From Aestuariibacter sp. GS-14 (lineage in GTDB: Bacteria > Pseudomonadota > Gammaproteobacteria > Enterobacterales > Alteromonadaceae): 64,000 bases of DNA. The notes under the pieces are model-generated. The model searched no databases, had not been told where the DNA came from, and was given only the letters and a program-made list of their open reading frames with translations. A program made the translations under genes and the position numbers. Numbering within the stretch: position 1 is the first letter of the stretch; every line of letters starts with the position of its first letter. The stretch is from contig NZ_VHIP01000011.1 of NCBI RefSeq assembly GCF_006494365.1, positions 118,992-182,991 on the forward strand. The letters run 5' to 3'. Positions 52,442 to 63,947 of this stretch are shown here, piece by piece.

Positions 52442-53506
52442 CTACTCTCCAATTACAACGTGTTCGCATGCGTCAGCCACCAGGCCTGCTGCGTTATGCG
52501 GTGCATACTGTTTCGCTTTATGCGCAATCAGGCTGCACTGCTGTGGATCATCGATCCAGCTTTGAATTAAACCGGGCAGCAATTCACTCAGTTTTGCCTG
52601 AGGCACCAACGCTGCCGCGTGATTGTCTGCCAGCGAGCGGGCATTTTGCGTTTGGTGGTCGTCTACCGCGTGCGGCAGTGGTATAAAAATGGCTGCCTTT
52701 CCCGCTGCTGCGACTTCGGCAACGGTAAGCGCGCCGGCCCGGCACACAATAAAATCCGCCCATTGATAGGCTTCTGCCATGTCATCAATAAATTCTGTCA
52801 CTCTGACGCTAGTTTTACCGTATGCCTGCGTAACAGCATCGGCATTACCCTTGCCACTTTGATGCCAGATATTCAATCCCGATAGATTTTTGCACAATGG
52901 CGGGATCTGTTCGTTCAGAGGACGTGCGCCAAGGCTGCCCCCCACCACCAGCATATTCAATGGCAACTGTGACGTTGCCTTAACGCTCAAAGCAAGAATG
53001 GCAGAGCGAACCGGATTCCCCGCGTTCACACATTTTTTCTGCTGTTTACCAAAGTGAATTTTGGCCGACTCAAATCCCAGCATAATGCGCTTTGCCACTC
53101 TACCCAGTAGTCGGTTAGTCATGCCAGGTACAGCATTTTGCTCGTGAACCACCACCGGGATACCAAGGCTCCAGGCAGCGAGTCCACCTGGTCCACTGGC
53201 GTAACCGCCCATGCCCAGCACGACATCAGGCTTGATTGACTTAACCAGCTTACGTGCGGCAACCAGTGATTTTAGCAGTGCCCACAAGCCAGTTAGCCGG
53301 GCCTGAATACCTTTTCCGCGCAAGCCCTTAACCGGAATAAAGTGAATAGGATATCCATGCTGAGGCACTACCTGGGCTTCCATGCGTTCAGCCGTACCCA
53401 GCCAGTCGATATGCCACCCGCGTTTTACCAGGGTATCAGCCACTGCGATCCCCGGAAAGACGTGTCCTCCGGTGCCGCCTGCCATGATAAGACAACGCTT
53501 AGCCAT
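52442..53506 (-). CDS. murG: Lipid II-forming GlcNAc transferase MurG
   Basis: Peripheral inner-membrane GT28 glycosyltransferase converting lipid I to lipid II. The N-terminal glycine-rich [36 protein letters not shown] and the UDP-GlcNAc site [32 protein letters not shown] are present. ATG 53506 is preferred (GAGGAG upstream) over in-frame codons further up inside ftsW; 354 aa. It overlaps ftsW by eight bases. Confidence 0.97.
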   Translation of the reverse strand: MAKRCLIMAGGTGGHVFPGIAVADTLVKRGWHIDWLGTAERMEAQVVPQHGYPIHFIPVKGLRGKGIQARLTGLWALLKSLVAARKLVKSIKPDVVLGMGGYASGPGGLAAWSLGIPVVVHEQNAVPGMTNRLLGRVAKRIMLGFESAKIHFGKQQKKCVNAGNPVRSAILALSVKATSQLPLNMLVVGGSLGARPLNEQIPPLCKNLSGLNIWHQSGKGNADAVTQAYGKTSVRVTEFIDDMAEAYQWADFIVCRAGALTVAEVAAAGKAAIFIPLPHAVDDHQTQNARSLADNHAAALVPQAKLSELLPGLIQSWIDDPQQCSLIAHKAKQYAPHNAAGLVADACEHVVIGE

Positions 53507-54821
53507 GCTGCGTCTCCTCATCATCAAGTAAGCTGGCGTCTTCTGCCATATCCTCAGCACTTTGCATCGCTTGTTTTACTTTGGCTTTGGCTTCTTGCTT
53601 TTTACTGCGCCTTGCTTCCCGTTTAGCGTCGGCTTTAGCGCCTTTGGTGAGCGCCTGTACACCCGATACGCGTAATTCAAAATCAATGCGCAACAACAAC
53701 GACACGGCGACCGCCATTACGATAAGGCTCGAACCGCCATAACTGACCAATGGCAGGGTTAACCCTTTAGTAGGCAGAATACCGGCACTGGCGCCAATGT
53801 TGACAGCGGTCTGAAAGCTGAACCAAATACCAATTGAATACGCCATGAAGCCATCAAAAGGCCGATCGCTGGCGAGTGCTTTGTTGCCAATTTGCAACGC
53901 TCGCAGTACCAGCCATAACATCAGCATCAACACCATCATTACGCCAACAAAGCCCAGCTCTTCTGCCAGGATTGCCATAACGAAGTCGGTGTGAGCTTCG
54001 GGTAAGAATTCCAGTTTCTGTAAGCTGTTGCCCAATCCTTGTCCAAACCAGTTTCCCCGGCCATAGGCCATTAAGGATTGTGTAAGCTGGTAGCCGCTGC
54101 CAAATGGATCGGCCCAGGGATCAAGAAAAGACGTTACCCGCCTTAAACGGTATTCCTCAAACACAATGAGCGCGACAACGGCCAGAATACCGACAAACAT
54201 GAGTGCGAAAAACTGCCATAACCTGGCTCCGGCCAAAAAGAGCAATCCAATGGTGGTAGCCAGCATGACTACCACGGTACCCAAATCTGGCTGGGCCAAT
54301 AGCAACAATGCCAGAATGAAGAACACGACCAGAGGCTTAATAAAGCCTTTCAGATTTTCAGTTACTTCGTCGTAGCGACGCACCAGATAGCCAGCCAGAT
54401 AGCAGAAAAAGAACAGTTTGGCTGGTTCAGCAGCCTGAATGGTAATAGGGCCAATAGCAAGCCAACGGGTAGAGCCATTTACGTTGCGCCCGATCAGTAA
54501 TACGGCAACCAGCAAACCGATCGCCAATAACAACATGTAGGGATTAGCGACACGCCAAAACTGCATGGGCAGTTGCACTACTACCATAGCGGCAATAATG
54601 GCAGCAATTAAATAAATACCGTGTCGAATGGCAAAATAAAATGGGTTGTCATGAATCCTGTCTGCAATCGGCATGGATGCAGAACACACAATGACCAGCC
54701 CAATTGCCATCAGCGCAAAAGCAACCAGCACAATACTGCCATCGAAAACAGGCTCACTGTGCACGGATTGATCGTGACGGGCAGAAAACAGCGACGCAAG
54801 CTGGCTGGTCACGGCGTTCAT
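53499..54821 (-). CDS. ftsW: Peptidoglycan glycosyltransferase FtsW
   Basis: SEDS-family polytopic protein, the septal glycan polymerase partner of FtsI (PBP3). About ten helices, with the SEDS landmarks [22 protein letters not shown] (catalytic region), [41 protein letters not shown] and [11 protein letters not shown]. The C-terminal about 50 residues form a charged, alanine- and lysine-rich tail. 440 aa. It overlaps murD by four bases. Confidence 0.97.
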   Translation of the reverse strand: MNAVTSQLASLFSARHDQSVHSEPVFDGSIVLVAFALMAIGLVIVCSASMPIADRIHDNPFYFAIRHGIYLIAAIIAAMVVVQLPMQFWRVANPYMLLLAIGLLVAVLLIGRNVNGSTRWLAIGPITIQAAEPAKLFFFCYLAGYLVRRYDEVTENLKGFIKPLVVFFILALLLLAQPDLGTVVVMLATTIGLLFLAGARLWQFFALMFVGILAVVALIVFEEYRLRRVTSFLDPWADPFGSGYQLTQSLMAYGRGNWFGQGLGNSLQKLEFLPEAHTDFVMAILAEELGFVGVMMVLMLMLWLVLRALQIGNKALASDRPFDGFMAYSIGIWFSFQTAVNIGASAGILPTKGLTLPLVSYGGSSLIVMAVAVSLLLRIDFELRVSGVQALTKGAKADAKREARRSKKQEAKAKVKQAMQSAEDMAEDASLLDDEETQHG

Positions 54822-56134
54822 GCTGGCAGCTCCTGTATTGCATTAGCAAATACTTCGGCTCGGTGCTGATAGTTTTTAAACATATCGAGGCTGGCACACG
54901 CAGGCGAAAGCAGAACCGTATCCCCCGGCTGTGACATCGATGCGGCCAGCGCAACGGCCTCTGGCATGGTAGCAACGTAATGTCCGTTTGTAGCAATGTC
55001 GCTGAGCACTTTACCGTCACGCCCCAGTGCGATTACCGCATTCACGTGTTTATCGAATAACGGCTTAAGCGCGGTTAAATCTGCACCTTTCGCGTCGCCT
55101 CCGGCAATGAGTATCAACCGGCCGGCCAGTGTCGGACCCAGGCCAATCAGTGCGGCTTCCGTTGCGCCAATGTTGGTCGCTTTTGAATCGTCGATATAGG
55201 TAACCCCGCCTTTCACCGCGATTTTTGCACAGCGATGTGGAGCAGGTTTGAACGTTTTGACTGCCTGAGCTGCCTGCTCAACATCCACATTCAATACCGA
55301 CACTAACGCCAGCGATGCTTGAATGTTTAGCGCATTGTGCAACCCTACAAGTTGTGTGTCGGCCATACGAAGTATCGGCTGACCGTTGTACAGAATAGTC
55401 TGTGTTTCACCTCGCCAGCCAAAACCGGTGCTGCACTCAGTTAAACCCGTTTGAATAACGGGTATAGCCGAATCTGTCGGCAGGGTTTCGTTGTCATCAC
55501 GGTTTACGGCAGCGCACCGGGCGTGAAAAAATATCCGTTGTTTGGCAGCCCGGTAGGCATCTAACGTACCATGGCGATCCAGATGATCGGCAGACACGTT
55601 AAGTAAAGTCGCGGCGTGCAGATTAAGTGATTCGGTGGTTTCCAACTGAAAACTCGATAACTCCAGAACAGCAACCTCAGGCTTGAGCGACAGTGCGTCA
55701 AGCGCGGGCAACCCCACGTTACCTGCCGCAATGGCATTGATACCCAGTTGTTGAAGTATATGCGTAGTTAGCAGTGTAACAGTGGTTTTGCCGTTTGAGC
55801 CGGTAATGCCAATCACTGGGCATTGCACAGCCTGGGCAAAGAGTTCGATATCGCCAACCACTTGTACACCACTGGATGCCGCGCTCTGAATGGCAGGTAG
55901 CGCGGGTGAAATACCGGGACTCACCACCAGTACTTCCACTCCCTGCCAATAATTATCCGGTAATTCACCGCATACAACGTCAATAGTGAGCGTGTCAGGT
56001 ATTTGGGCATGCGGGCGGGTATCCCACAGTTTCACCTGCTTTCCCTGATCCAGTAAATAACGCACGCAGGACAGCCCCGAGAGCCCGGAGCCTGCAACAA
56101 CAAAATGTGTAGCGTTATTCAGTAAGTTATTCAT
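54818..56134 (-). CDS. murD: UDP-N-acetylmuramoyl-L-alanine--D-glutamate ligase MurD
   Basis: Adds D-Glu to UDP-MurNAc-L-Ala. The N-terminal [16 protein letters not shown], the P-loop [11 protein letters not shown], the metal/substrate segment [11 protein letters not shown], and the C-terminal [17 protein letters not shown] and [22 protein letters not shown] are typical. ATG 56134 shares one base with the mraY stop (TAATG) and fits the family start; 438 aa as in E. coli. The frame is open upstream within mraY. Confidence 0.97.
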   Translation of the reverse strand: MNNLLNNATHFVVAGSGLSGLSCVRYLLDQGKQVKLWDTRPHAQIPDTLTIDVVCGELPDNYWQGVEVLVVSPGISPALPAIQSAASSGVQVVGDIELFAQAVQCPVIGITGSNGKTTVTLLTTHILQQLGINAIAAGNVGLPALDALSLKPEVAVLELSSFQLETTESLNLHAATLLNVSADHLDRHGTLDAYRAAKQRIFFHARCAAVNRDDNETLPTDSAIPVIQTGLTECSTGFGWRGETQTILYNGQPILRMADTQLVGLHNALNIQASLALVSVLNVDVEQAAQAVKTFKPAPHRCAKIAVKGGVTYIDDSKATNIGATEAALIGLGPTLAGRLILIAGGDAKGADLTALKPLFDKHVNAVIALGRDGKVLSDIATNGHYVATMPEAVALAASMSQPGDTVLLSPACASLDMFKNYQHRAEVFANAIQELPA

Positions 56135-57216
56135 TAGCGCAGCTTTAACGTTGCCAGACCAATCAGAACCAGGATCAGAGAAATGATCCAAAAGCGCACT
56201 ATAACGCGTGGTTCCGGCCAGCCTTTTAATTCGTAATGATGGTGGATAGGCGCCATTCTGAAAATGCGTTGCCCACGCAGCTTGTACGACCCCACTTGCA
56301 TGATCACCGAGAGTGTTTCGATAACAAATACGCCACCCATGATAATCAGTACAATTTCCTGTCTGACTAACACTGCAAGTATGCCAAGCGTACCGCCTAG
56401 CGCCAGTGAGCCTACATCGCCCATAAATACCATGGCCGGATAGGTGTTAAACCACAAAAAGCCCAGGCCAGCACCAACAATAGCCGTACACACAATCACC
56501 AGTTCACTGGTAAGCGGTATGTAGGGAATATTCAGATACGCTGAAAAATTCACGTTACCCGTAACGTACGCAAAAATCGCAAACGCACCGGCTACCAGAA
56601 TGGTAGGCACAATCGCCAGGCCATCCAGACCATCGGTTAAATTTACCGCATTGCTGGTGCCTACTAACGCGAAATACACAATCGCAATATAGAAAATCCC
56701 CAACTGCGGTAGCACATCTTTGAAGAAAGGAACCAACAAGGCTGTTTCTTCCATTTGCTGTGCGCTGCTGTACAGGTAAAATGCAACACACAACGCAATG
56801 GCCGACTGCCAGAAGTATTTCCAGCGTGCAATCAGGCCTTTGGAATCCTTGCGGATCACCTTACGGTAATCGTCAACAAATCCCACAATGCCAAAAGTAA
56901 CCACCACAAACAGCGTAACCAACACGTAACGGTTACTCAGATCTGCCCATAACAGTACGCTTGTTACTATAGCCGCAAGTATTAACAAGCCGCCCATGGT
57001 AGGTGTGCCCGCTTTAGACAAATGCGATTGCGGGCCATCGTTGCGAACCGTTTGGCCAATCTGCATCATTTGCAGCCAGCGAATCATCTTCGGACCAATT
57101 AATATGGCAATCAGCAGAGCCGTTAGTGTGCTCAGAATTGCACGCATAGTTAGATACGAAAATACGTTAAACCCAGTCTCAAACTGCGTTAGCCAGTCGG
57201 CGAGCCAGATCAACAT
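56134..57216 (-). CDS. mraY: Phospho-N-acetylmuramoyl-pentapeptide transferase MraY
   Basis: Polytopic enzyme that transfers phospho-MurNAc-pentapeptide to undecaprenyl phosphate, forming lipid I. Conserved features include [17 protein letters not shown], the acidic pair [31 protein letters not shown] and the [15 protein letters not shown] histidine motif. 360 aa, identical in length to E. coli. It overlaps murF by seven bases. Confidence 0.98.
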   Translation of the reverse strand: MLIWLADWLTQFETGFNVFSYLTMRAILSTLTALLIAILIGPKMIRWLQMMQIGQTVRNDGPQSHLSKAGTPTMGGLLILAAIVTSVLLWADLSNRYVLVTLFVVVTFGIVGFVDDYRKVIRKDSKGLIARWKYFWQSAIALCVAFYLYSSAQQMEETALLVPFFKDVLPQLGIFYIAIVYFALVGTSNAVNLTDGLDGLAIVPTILVAGAFAIFAYVTGNVNFSAYLNIPYIPLTSELVIVCTAIVGAGLGFLWFNTYPAMVFMGDVGSLALGGTLGILAVLVRQEIVLIIMGGVFVIETLSVIMQVGSYKLRGQRIFRMAPIHHHYELKGWPEPRVIVRFWIISLILVLIGLATLKLR

Positions 57217-58628
57217 GCAATTTTCTCCCGCCGACGATTAAGCTTTCCCAATGGGGATTCCTCCAGTGCTGTAATTACCTGTTCCATTTTGGCGCTGCGC
57301 GATCCTTTCACCAGAATAGTCAGGTCGCGTTGCTCACTACCCAAATCATTCACGATCGCCTCAATCAGCGCGGGCTTGTCGCTAAAGTGAAAGGCCCCTT
57401 GTCCGAAAGCCGTGGTGGCACTTTGGCTCAGTACGCCAACGGTATACAGACAATCCACACCGCGTTGCATGGCGTATTCGCCTACCTGTTCATGATAGTA
57501 ACGGGACTGCTCACCCAGTTCAGCCATGTCACCCAGCACCAGTACCCGCTTACCGGCAAAGCTGGCCAGCGTATCAATTGCGGCTTTTACCGAGCCCACG
57601 TTCGCATTGTAAGTATCATCCAGTAAACGCACCTGGTCGGTAAGTGGCACCACTTTGAGGCGACCGCCTACCGTTTTCATTGCCAGCAAGCCAAATTTCA
57701 CGTCTTCGAGTGTTGCGCCTACCGCCAGTGTCAGCGCAGCGGAGACCAACGCATTGCCGACGTTATGCATACCGGGTACCGACAAACGCACTTCTGCCGT
57801 GCCTTTTGGCGTATGCATAACAAATTCAGCACAACCATTTAAATCAATGGTGATATCTGACGCATAGTAATCGGCTTCTGTACTGGCTGAATCTGGCGCA
57901 AAGGTTTGCACTGGCTGATATTTGAGTTTACCCAACCAAAATTCTGCAAACTGGCTATCGCGGTTAACAATGGCCAGGCCGTTTTCCCCTAACCCTTTAA
58001 AGATTTCACTTTTTGCACGCGCTACGCCAAGCAAACTGCCAAAGCCTTCCAAATGCGCTGCGGCCGCGTTAACAATGGTGGCCACATTCGGTTTTACCAA
58101 ATTAGTGGTATACGCAATCTCACCCAGGTGATTCGCCCCCATTTCAATTACCGCGTATTCGTGCTCTGGAGTAAGACGCAATAAAGTCAGAGGTACACCA
58201 ATGTCGTTATTGAAGTTGCCGGCGGTTGCCAACACGTTTCCGCGCTGTGCCAAGATTGCCGCACACATTTCTTTCACTGTGGTTTTACCGCTACTGCCGG
58301 TTATTCCGATAGTTTTTGGCTGAACAGCTGCCTTCACAGCTGCGCCTAATTCACCCAATGCGGTTTTGGTATCGTCTACATAAATGACCGGTACCTGCGC
58401 AGCAAGCCCGGCAGCAATTGGTGTACTGGCGATGATGGCACTTGCCCCCGCGTTTACAGCGGCCTCAGCAAAGGCGTGACCATCAAAATTGTCACCCTTT
58501 AATGCCAGATACACGTCGCCCTGGTTCAACTGCCGGGTGTCGGTGCTCACCGCACTTACTGTAATATCGTTACCTTCCAGTCTTCCCTGGATCTGTTGTG
58601 CAATCCATGCCAGCGTGGTGTTTATCAT
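57210..58628 (-). CDS. murF: UDP-N-acetylmuramoyl-tripeptide--D-alanyl-D-alanine ligase MurF
   Basis: Adds D-Ala-D-Ala to finish the pentapeptide precursor. The N-terminal [23 protein letters not shown]-loop [14 protein letters not shown], the segment [21 protein letters not shown] and the C-terminal [15 protein letters not shown] are present. ATG 58628 overlaps the murE stop by four bases and has AGGAG nine bases upstream; a GTG three codons earlier lacks proper spacing. 472 aa. Confidence 0.96.
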   Translation of the reverse strand: MINTTLAWIAQQIQGRLEGNDITVSAVSTDTRQLNQGDVYLALKGDNFDGHAFAEAAVNAGASAIIASTPIAAGLAAQVPVIYVDDTKTALGELGAAVKAAVQPKTIGITGSSGKTTVKEMCAAILAQRGNVLATAGNFNNDIGVPLTLLRLTPEHEYAVIEMGANHLGEIAYTTNLVKPNVATIVNAAAAHLEGFGSLLGVARAKSEIFKGLGENGLAIVNRDSQFAEFWLGKLKYQPVQTFAPDSASTEADYYASDITIDLNGCAEFVMHTPKGTAEVRLSVPGMHNVGNALVSAALTLAVGATLEDVKFGLLAMKTVGGRLKVVPLTDQVRLLDDTYNANVGSVKAAIDTLASFAGKRVLVLGDMAELGEQSRYYHEQVGEYAMQRGVDCLYTVGVLSQSATTAFGQGAFHFSDKPALIEAIVNDLGSEQRDLTILVKGSRSAKMEQVITALEESPLGKLNRRREKIAC

Positions 58629-60154
58629 TTGCTGCACTCCTGCTGCAAACGGGCGATCACTGCCCGTTCGTTATAGTTAATTCGATGCTTACCAATGATT
58701 TGATAATCTTCATGTCCTTTACCGGCGGCCATAATTAAGTCGTCTTTGTCTGCATGTGTCAGACAATAGCGAATGGCCTGCTCGCGATCGGGAATATCCA
58801 TTGCCAAATCAGGCTGAGTGAGTCCGGCCTTGATGTCGTTGGCAATGGCTTGCGCCAGCTCTGAGCGACTGTTGTCTGTTGTGATCACTAGGTGATCTGC
58901 GCCTGCCTCTGCGGCCTGAGCCATGAGTGGCCGTTTTCCTTTGTCACGGTCGCCACCACAACCAAATACACACCACACTTTACCCGTGGTGTGACTGCGT
59001 AGTGCCGACAAGGCTTTTTCCAACGCATCGGGTGTATGGGCGTAGTCCACTACCACATTAGCGTGATTCGCAAACTCAAACACCTCTAGTCGACCGGGTA
59101 CCGCATGCACTTGTTCCAGTGCACTAACCACATTGGCGAAACGCTCTCCCTGACATAACAAAGCAGCCGTTGCACTCATCAAATTAGCGATGTTAAATGC
59201 GCCTAATAACGCTACCTGCACCACAGTTGTCCCCCACGAACTCGCGAGTCTGAACTGACACCCATTGGCATGGTATTGCACATTTGTGGCAAAACAATAG
59301 CGCTGTTCGGGCAAATTCTGCGGTACTTCTGCCAACACATTGGTCCACACAACCTCTATGCGTTCAGCCGCCGCTTTCTGCCATGCTTCACTCGCCGGAT
59401 CAGCCTGATTAAGCACAATCCGACGCATGCCTGGCAGATTGAGTAATGCGCGTTTGGCTTCAGCATAAGCATCCATTGTGCCGTGATAATCAAGGTGATC
59501 GCGGGTAAGATTTGTAAACACGCCGATGTCGGTTTTTACTTGCTTCAGGCGATCCTGAACCAATGCATGGGAGGACACTTCGTAGGCAACATGCTGTACT
59601 TCCTGTTGCACAAATTCGGCTAGCAGATACTGCATATAAATTGCGTCGGGAGTGGTATTGCCATTACTGGCCGGCGCATAGGAAGCCTCATCGCGGTAGA
59701 TACCACTGCCTAGCGTACCAATCGACGCGGCGCGGTGACCCAACCGATGCTTCATTTGGGTAATTAATTGCACCACAGAGGTTTTGCCATTGGTGCCGGT
59801 AACACCAATAGTGGCAAGTTTATTGGCTGGATAATCATAAAACGCAGCAGCCAATGCAGACAGCAGTGTTCTTAATCCCCAAAAATGCATGATAACTGTG
59901 TGTTCACGCATAGTGATGTGGCCATGCTCGCTGGCGTCATCCGCTTCAGCAAGAATGGCCCTGGCCCCCAAACTGATAGCCTGAGGAATGAAATCACGTC
60001 CATCCTGCTGATGCCCTTTAACTGCCACAAACACCATTTTTGGTGTGACGTCACGGCTGTCCAGCGTTAAACCCTGAACGCGAATATCCGGGGCATTCAC
60101 ACCGAACTTCAACATCAATGCATGCAGACTTTGGGTAAAAGCACTAACCACCAT
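58625..60154 (-). CDS. murE: UDP-MurNAc-L-Ala-D-Glu--diaminopimelate ligase MurE
   Basis: Adds the third stem-peptide residue. LDSRDVTPKMVFVAVKG, P-loop GVTGTNGKTSV, TNLTRDHLDYHGTM and VVDYAHTPDAL are present. The amino-acid-selecting motif reads TTDNSRSE: the Arg that binds meso-diaminopimelate is kept, but the usual DNPR proline is serine. ATG 60154 is chosen (AGGGTG upstream); a TTG lies five codons earlier. 509 aa. It overlaps ftsI by 11 bases. Confidence 0.96.
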   Translation of the reverse strand: MVVSAFTQSLHALMLKFGVNAPDIRVQGLTLDSRDVTPKMVFVAVKGHQQDGRDFIPQAISLGARAILAEADDASEHGHITMREHTVIMHFWGLRTLLSALAAAFYDYPANKLATIGVTGTNGKTSVVQLITQMKHRLGHRAASIGTLGSGIYRDEASYAPASNGNTTPDAIYMQYLLAEFVQQEVQHVAYEVSSHALVQDRLKQVKTDIGVFTNLTRDHLDYHGTMDAYAEAKRALLNLPGMRRIVLNQADPASEAWQKAAAERIEVVWTNVLAEVPQNLPEQRYCFATNVQYHANGCQFRLASSWGTTVVQVALLGAFNIANLMSATAALLCQGERFANVVSALEQVHAVPGRLEVFEFANHANVVVDYAHTPDALEKALSALRSHTTGKVWCVFGCGGDRDKGKRPLMAQAAEAGADHLVITTDNSRSELAQAIANDIKAGLTQPDLAMDIPDREQAIRYCLTHADKDDLIMAAGKGHEDYQIIGKHRINYNERAVIARLQQECSK

Positions 60155-61922
60155 GAGACACCCTCTCAATTACCTGCGTGGCACTCATTTGTCTGTCGTC
60201 CGGAGCAATATTAAGCAACTGTAAAGCGCCACCCATTATTTCTGAAAACACCGGTGCGGCAGTGTCACCCGCATGATACAAATCGCCACCCGGTTCATTA
60301 ATCAGCACCACCGTTACAAGCTGTGGGTTAGTGATAGGCGCAACGCCGGCAAAAATATTGACATATTCTTCGCCGTAACCACCCGCGACTGCCTTGCGAC
60401 TGGTACCTGTTTTACCGCCTACCCGATAACCGGGAATGCGCGCTTTCACCCCTGAACCGTCATCCTGGGTAACGGTTTCCATCATGGCCAGAATGGCCTT
60501 AGCATTGCTTTCGCTGATCACGCGTTCTTCTGCAGGTTTATACGCCGAAGACTCAGTATCACGCACAATATTTAACGGGCGCTTTATACCACCGGCGGCA
60601 ATAGTAGCGTACATTCTCGCCAGTTGCGCGGTAGTCACCGATATCCCATAGCCAAACGACAACGTAGCCAACTCAAATTCCGACCAGCGATTGCGCTCGT
60701 GGAATATGCCCGTACTTTCACCCGGCATATTTACGCCGGTATCCGACATCAGACCCATGTTGTAATACGTATCCAGCAGGAACTGTTTGGGTACCGACAA
60801 AGCCAGTTTTGACGTACCCATGTTACTGGAATGCTGAATTATTTCGGCCAGGCTGAGCTTGCCGTAATTGCGAACGTCCTTAACCAGACTCCCCCCAAGG
60901 CGCATCCAGCCGGGCGAGGTGTCTACGATATCGTTAGGTTTTACCACGCCAAATTCCAATGCACTTAACACTGCCAGCGGCTTTAGCGAGCTTCCCGGTT
61001 CAAACGCGTCGGTGATCACGCGGTTGCGCATACGGTGGGGAGAAATATCACTGCGATCATTAGGGTTGAATGACGGAGCATTCACCATAGCCAGAATATC
61101 GCCGCTGTGCACATCTACCACGATGGCCGACGCTGAACTGGCCTGGTAATACAACATAGCTTCTTTAATTTGCTTATAGGCCAGTGCCTGAATGCGCTGG
61201 TCAATAGTAAGCGCCAGGTTGCCAGCGGCTTCGCCGTCTGTGCTTTCAAGTACTTCTACCTGGCGGCCTTTCGCATCGCGTCGAATCTTACGACTACCAG
61301 GCGATCCGGTTAACCAGTCGTCATATAACCGTTCCAGCCCTTCAATACCCTGATCATCTACGTTGGTAATGCCAATGAGCTGTGCACCTACTTCACCGGT
61401 TGGATAATAACGGCGAGATTCTTTGCGCAAATAAACGCCCGGAATATCAAGTTGCTCTACATAGTCGGCCATAGCGGGGGAAACCTGACGTTGCAGGTAT
61501 ACAAAGCGTCGCTGAGGATTGTCTACTTTGCTAACCAGCTCATCCACGTCCTGCCCAATGACTTCTGCCAGTGCAAGCCAGCGACGGGTCTGGTTAAGCG
61601 CATTGGCATCGTGAATGACTTTGGGATCGGCGTAAATTGCACGTACCGGTACGCTAACAGCGAGTTCCACGCCATTGCGGTCGGTAATCAAACCGCGATA
61701 AGTTGGCATGTTGCGGGTACGCAACGTACGGCTGTCACCCTGCTGGATCAAATCGTCAGGCTCGATTACCTGAATAAACGCGGCCCGCATGGCCAATACC
61801 AAAAACACCAGAATGATAACGCCCAGTACCACCAGGAAGCGCCATTGCATTGGGCCCGGCCGGTTATTCATTTTTGCGCCGCTGGTCTTTGACTTACTGG
61901 CTTTTAAGGTAATGGTAGTCAT
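60144..61922 (-). CDS. ftsI: Septal peptidoglycan transpeptidase FtsI (PBP3)
   Basis: Class B penicillin-binding protein making the septal cross-links with FtsW. A short cytoplasmic N-terminus and one membrane helix (about residues 29-49) lead to the pedestal domain and the transpeptidase: SxxK at Ser311-Lys314 (EPGSSLKPL), SxN in HSSNMGTSKLA, and KTGT in VGGKTGTSRK. 592 aa against 588 in E. coli. Four-base overlap with ftsL. Confidence 0.98.
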   Translation of the reverse strand: MTTITLKASKSKTSGAKMNNRPGPMQWRFLVVLGVIILVFLVLAMRAAFIQVIEPDDLIQQGDSRTLRTRNMPTYRGLITDRNGVELAVSVPVRAIYADPKVIHDANALNQTRRWLALAEVIGQDVDELVSKVDNPQRRFVYLQRQVSPAMADYVEQLDIPGVYLRKESRRYYPTGEVGAQLIGITNVDDQGIEGLERLYDDWLTGSPGSRKIRRDAKGRQVEVLESTDGEAAGNLALTIDQRIQALAYKQIKEAMLYYQASSASAIVVDVHSGDILAMVNAPSFNPNDRSDISPHRMRNRVITDAFEPGSSLKPLAVLSALEFGVVKPNDIVDTSPGWMRLGGSLVKDVRNYGKLSLAEIIQHSSNMGTSKLALSVPKQFLLDTYYNMGLMSDTGVNMPGESTGIFHERNRWSEFELATLSFGYGISVTTAQLARMYATIAAGGIKRPLNIVRDTESSAYKPAEERVISESNAKAILAMMETVTQDDGSGVKARIPGYRVGGKTGTSRKAVAGGYGEEYVNIFAGVAPITNPQLVTVVLINEPGGDLYHAGDTAAPVFSEIMGGALQLLNIAPDDRQMSATQVIERVSHGG

Positions 61923-62239
61923 TTTATACGCACCACCACTTCGTCTTCTGCACCAGGGCGCTGCATATCCAGATGCTTCTCTACCAGCGCCTCAATGCGA
62001 TTGTGTTCGGTGAGCGCACGCTGTTCTAATACCAGATTCCGCCACTCTACATCCAGGTCGTCCTTCTCGCGCATCAGCTGTTCTAATGCGATGTTTTGCT
62101 GACGATTATGGTGACTGCTCAGGATCACCGCCAGCGCACTTGCAATGACCGCTATAAACAACAAAACCCGCACTTTATGGCGGGTCAATTCGGTAACCAG
62201 GATGAGCAGTAAATTAAAGTTCGTCGTTGAGCTTGTCAT
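61919..62239 (-). CDS. ftsL: Cell division protein FtsL
   Basis: Small bitopic divisome protein that pairs with FtsB and activates FtsWI. One membrane helix (about residues 20-40) is followed by a leucine-containing coiled coil ([19 protein letters not shown], then the segment [20 protein letters not shown]). 106 aa. Assigned from architecture and position between rsmH and ftsI; four-base overlaps on both sides. Confidence 0.94.
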   Translation of the reverse strand: MTSSTTNFNLLLILVTELTRHKVRVLLFIAVIASALAVILSSHHNRQQNIALEQLMREKDDLDVEWRNLVLEQRALTEHNRIEALVEKHLDMQRPGAEDEVVVRIK

Positions 62240-63171
62240 CGTTTTTCCGCCACCCTGAGTACCGCACTTCGGGACCGGACGTTAACCGCCAGCTCATCAT
62301 CGCCAGGCTTGATAGCCTTGCCTATCAACGTCAATACTTTATCTGCATCGATCTCCCGTTGGGTTAATGGCAAGCCGTGTGGAACGGCTTTACCTTTGCT
62401 TTGTTCCTTCATAAATCGCTTTACCAGGCGATCTTCCAGCGAGTGAAACGAAATCACCGCCAAGCGACCCTGAGGCTTCAGTATGGCGGTAGCGGCTTTC
62501 AAACCCACGCGTAATTGTTCCAGTTCGGCATTAATGTAAATACGGATGCCCTGGAAAGTGCGGGTGGCCGGGTGTTTGAATTTGTCTTTCACTGGCATGG
62601 CTTGCTCGATGATCTTCACCAGCTCAGTGGTACGGGTAATAGGCTTTACCTTGCGCTCGTTCACGATGGCATAGGCAATACGCTTACCAAATTTCTCTTC
62701 GCCAAATTCCTTAATAACCTGTGTAATATCCTGCTCATCAGCTTCTGCAAGCCATTCAGCAGCACTCAGGCCACGACTGGTATCCATGCGCATGTCTAAC
62801 GGACCATCGCGCAGGAAACTGAAGCCTCGCTCGGCATCGTCTAATTGCGGTGAAGATACGCCTAAATCCATCAGCACACCGTCGATTTGCCCCGTTAATG
62901 ACATCCCTTCAATAACGCTGGCCATATCGCCAAACGCAGAATGAACAATGGTAAAACGCTTGTCATCAGCAAAACGCTGGGCTGCTTCAATAGCCTGAGG
63001 ATCGCGATCAAAAGCAATCAGGCGGCCGTTTTCGCCCAACTGAGATAAAATTTCACCGGAATGGCCGCCACGACCAAATGTGGCATCAATGTAGATCCCA
63101 TCAGGCTTGATCGCCAGACCATCGAGACATTCCTGTAGTAGTACCGACGTGTGTTTGAAGCTGTCGCTCAT
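62236..63171 (-). CDS. rsmH: 16S rRNA (cytosine-1402-N4) methyltransferase RsmH
   Basis: Methylates N4 of C1402 in the ribosomal decoding centre; formerly MraW. The N-terminal [13 protein letters not shown], the SAM site [39 protein letters not shown] and [13 protein letters not shown] are family hallmarks. 311 aa against 313 in E. coli. Four-base overlaps with mraZ and ftsL. Confidence 0.98.
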   Translation of the reverse strand: MSDSFKHTSVLLQECLDGLAIKPDGIYIDATFGRGGHSGEILSQLGENGRLIAFDRDPQAIEAAQRFADDKRFTIVHSAFGDMASVIEGMSLTGQIDGVLMDLGVSSPQLDDAERGFSFLRDGPLDMRMDTSRGLSAAEWLAEADEQDITQVIKEFGEEKFGKRIAYAIVNERKVKPITRTTELVKIIEQAMPVKDKFKHPATRTFQGIRIYINAELEQLRVGLKAATAILKPQGRLAVISFHSLEDRLVKRFMKEQSKGKAVPHGLPLTQREIDADKVLTLIGKAIKPGDDELAVNVRSRSAVLRVAEKR

Positions 63172-63626
63172 AGAGAGAAGTCCTGTAGTCGCTCGGTCAG
63201 TTCAAATCCACCTGAACGTTCCACTTCCATATCAGCATCAATTTGCGTTGCCCAGATTTCAGCATCCCAAATTTCAAGCTTATTGAGTTGACCCACCAAC
63301 ATCACTTCTTTATCGAGTGCGGCGTGTTTGCGCAATGGCAACGACAGCAAGACGCGGCCGCTTTTATCCATTTCGCATTCTGTTGCATAACCCAGCAGTA
63401 ATCGCTGCATGCGTCGTTCAGACGGGATCATGCTCGAAAACTTACTCAGTTTTAGTTCAATTTCTTCCCATTCGGGAAGTGGGTAAAGCAGTAAACAGCT
63501 TTGTTGTGTGTCAATAGTGCAGACCAGCTGTCCGTTGCAATCATCCAAAAGAGACTGTCGATACTTCGTAGGTATGGCCAGTCTCCCTTTTGTATCCAGA
63601 TTGATTGCATTAGCGCCGCGGAACAT
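63168..63626 (-). CDS. mraZ: Transcriptional regulator MraZ
   Basis: First gene of the dcw cluster, a ring-forming DNA-binding protein of the AbrB-like fold that regulates its own operon. Two SpoVT/AbrB-type repeats are seen: [23 protein letters not shown] at the N-terminus and [22 protein letters not shown] at about residues 75-97. 152 aa, equal to E. coli. Probable operator repeats lie 75-100 bases upstream. Confidence 0.96.
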   Translation of the reverse strand: MFRGANAINLDTKGRLAIPTKYRQSLLDDCNGQLVCTIDTQQSCLLLYPLPEWEEIELKLSKFSSMIPSERRMQRLLLGYATECEMDKSGRVLLSLPLRKHAALDKEVMLVGQLNKLEIWDAEIWATQIDADMEVERSGGFELTERLQDFSL

Positions 63627-63691
63627 TCCCCTAGCCTTTTTTATTTTGATCTTGTTGTTCTTGTTTTTGAGATCCGATCTGCAAAACCTTG

Positions 63692-63697
63692 ATTATA
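63692..63697 (-). promoter_or_regulatory. -10 box of the dcw promoter
   Basis: A perfect TATAAT on the minus strand lies about 66 bases before the mraZ ATG. The -35 region is weak and overlaps the GTGG repeats, as expected for a promoter under MraZ control. Confidence 0.65.
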
Positions 63698-63700
63698 GGA

Positions 63701-63725
63701 TCCACTATTTACCACTTTTACCCAC
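63701..63725 (-). promoter_or_regulatory. MraZ box (tandem GTGG repeats)
   Basis: On the minus strand GTGGG (63725-63721), GTGGT (63715-63711) and GTGGA (63705-63701) are spaced exactly 10 bases apart. This is the layout of MraZ operators (repeated TGGG/GTGG units at one-turn spacing). A further GTGGG is at 63756-63752. They sit at the mraZ promoter. Confidence 0.82.
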
Positions 63726-63857
63726 AATTGACAGTTTAGGTATCAATCCTTCCCACTGTCAAGCAAAAAAGACCCCGAATATGAGCGTGATTCCGACATC
63801 CAATTTCTGAATATTAAGGGCCAAAGCCGAAGTGGCTGATAACAAGTAAGAAAATGG
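63726..63857. other. Intergenic sequence upstream of mraZ
   Basis: Contains the fourth GTGGG copy (minus strand, 63756-63752) but no supported gene. Confidence 0.5.
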
Positions 63858-63884
63858 AAAAGCCTGCGTAGAGGCAGGCTTTTT
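63858..63884 (-). terminator. Intrinsic terminator near the right edge
   Basis: AAAAGCCTGC (63858-63867) pairs with GCAGGCTTTT (63874-63883) around a 6-base loop. Read on the minus strand it is followed by TTTTCCATTTTC, which would end the minus-strand gene at the window edge. Confidence 0.72.
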
Positions 63885-63947
63885 GCAGGAGGCTCAATTG
63901 ACTTAAAATAATTTCGCGGGCTTATACCAATTCGCATAGAAGTTTGC

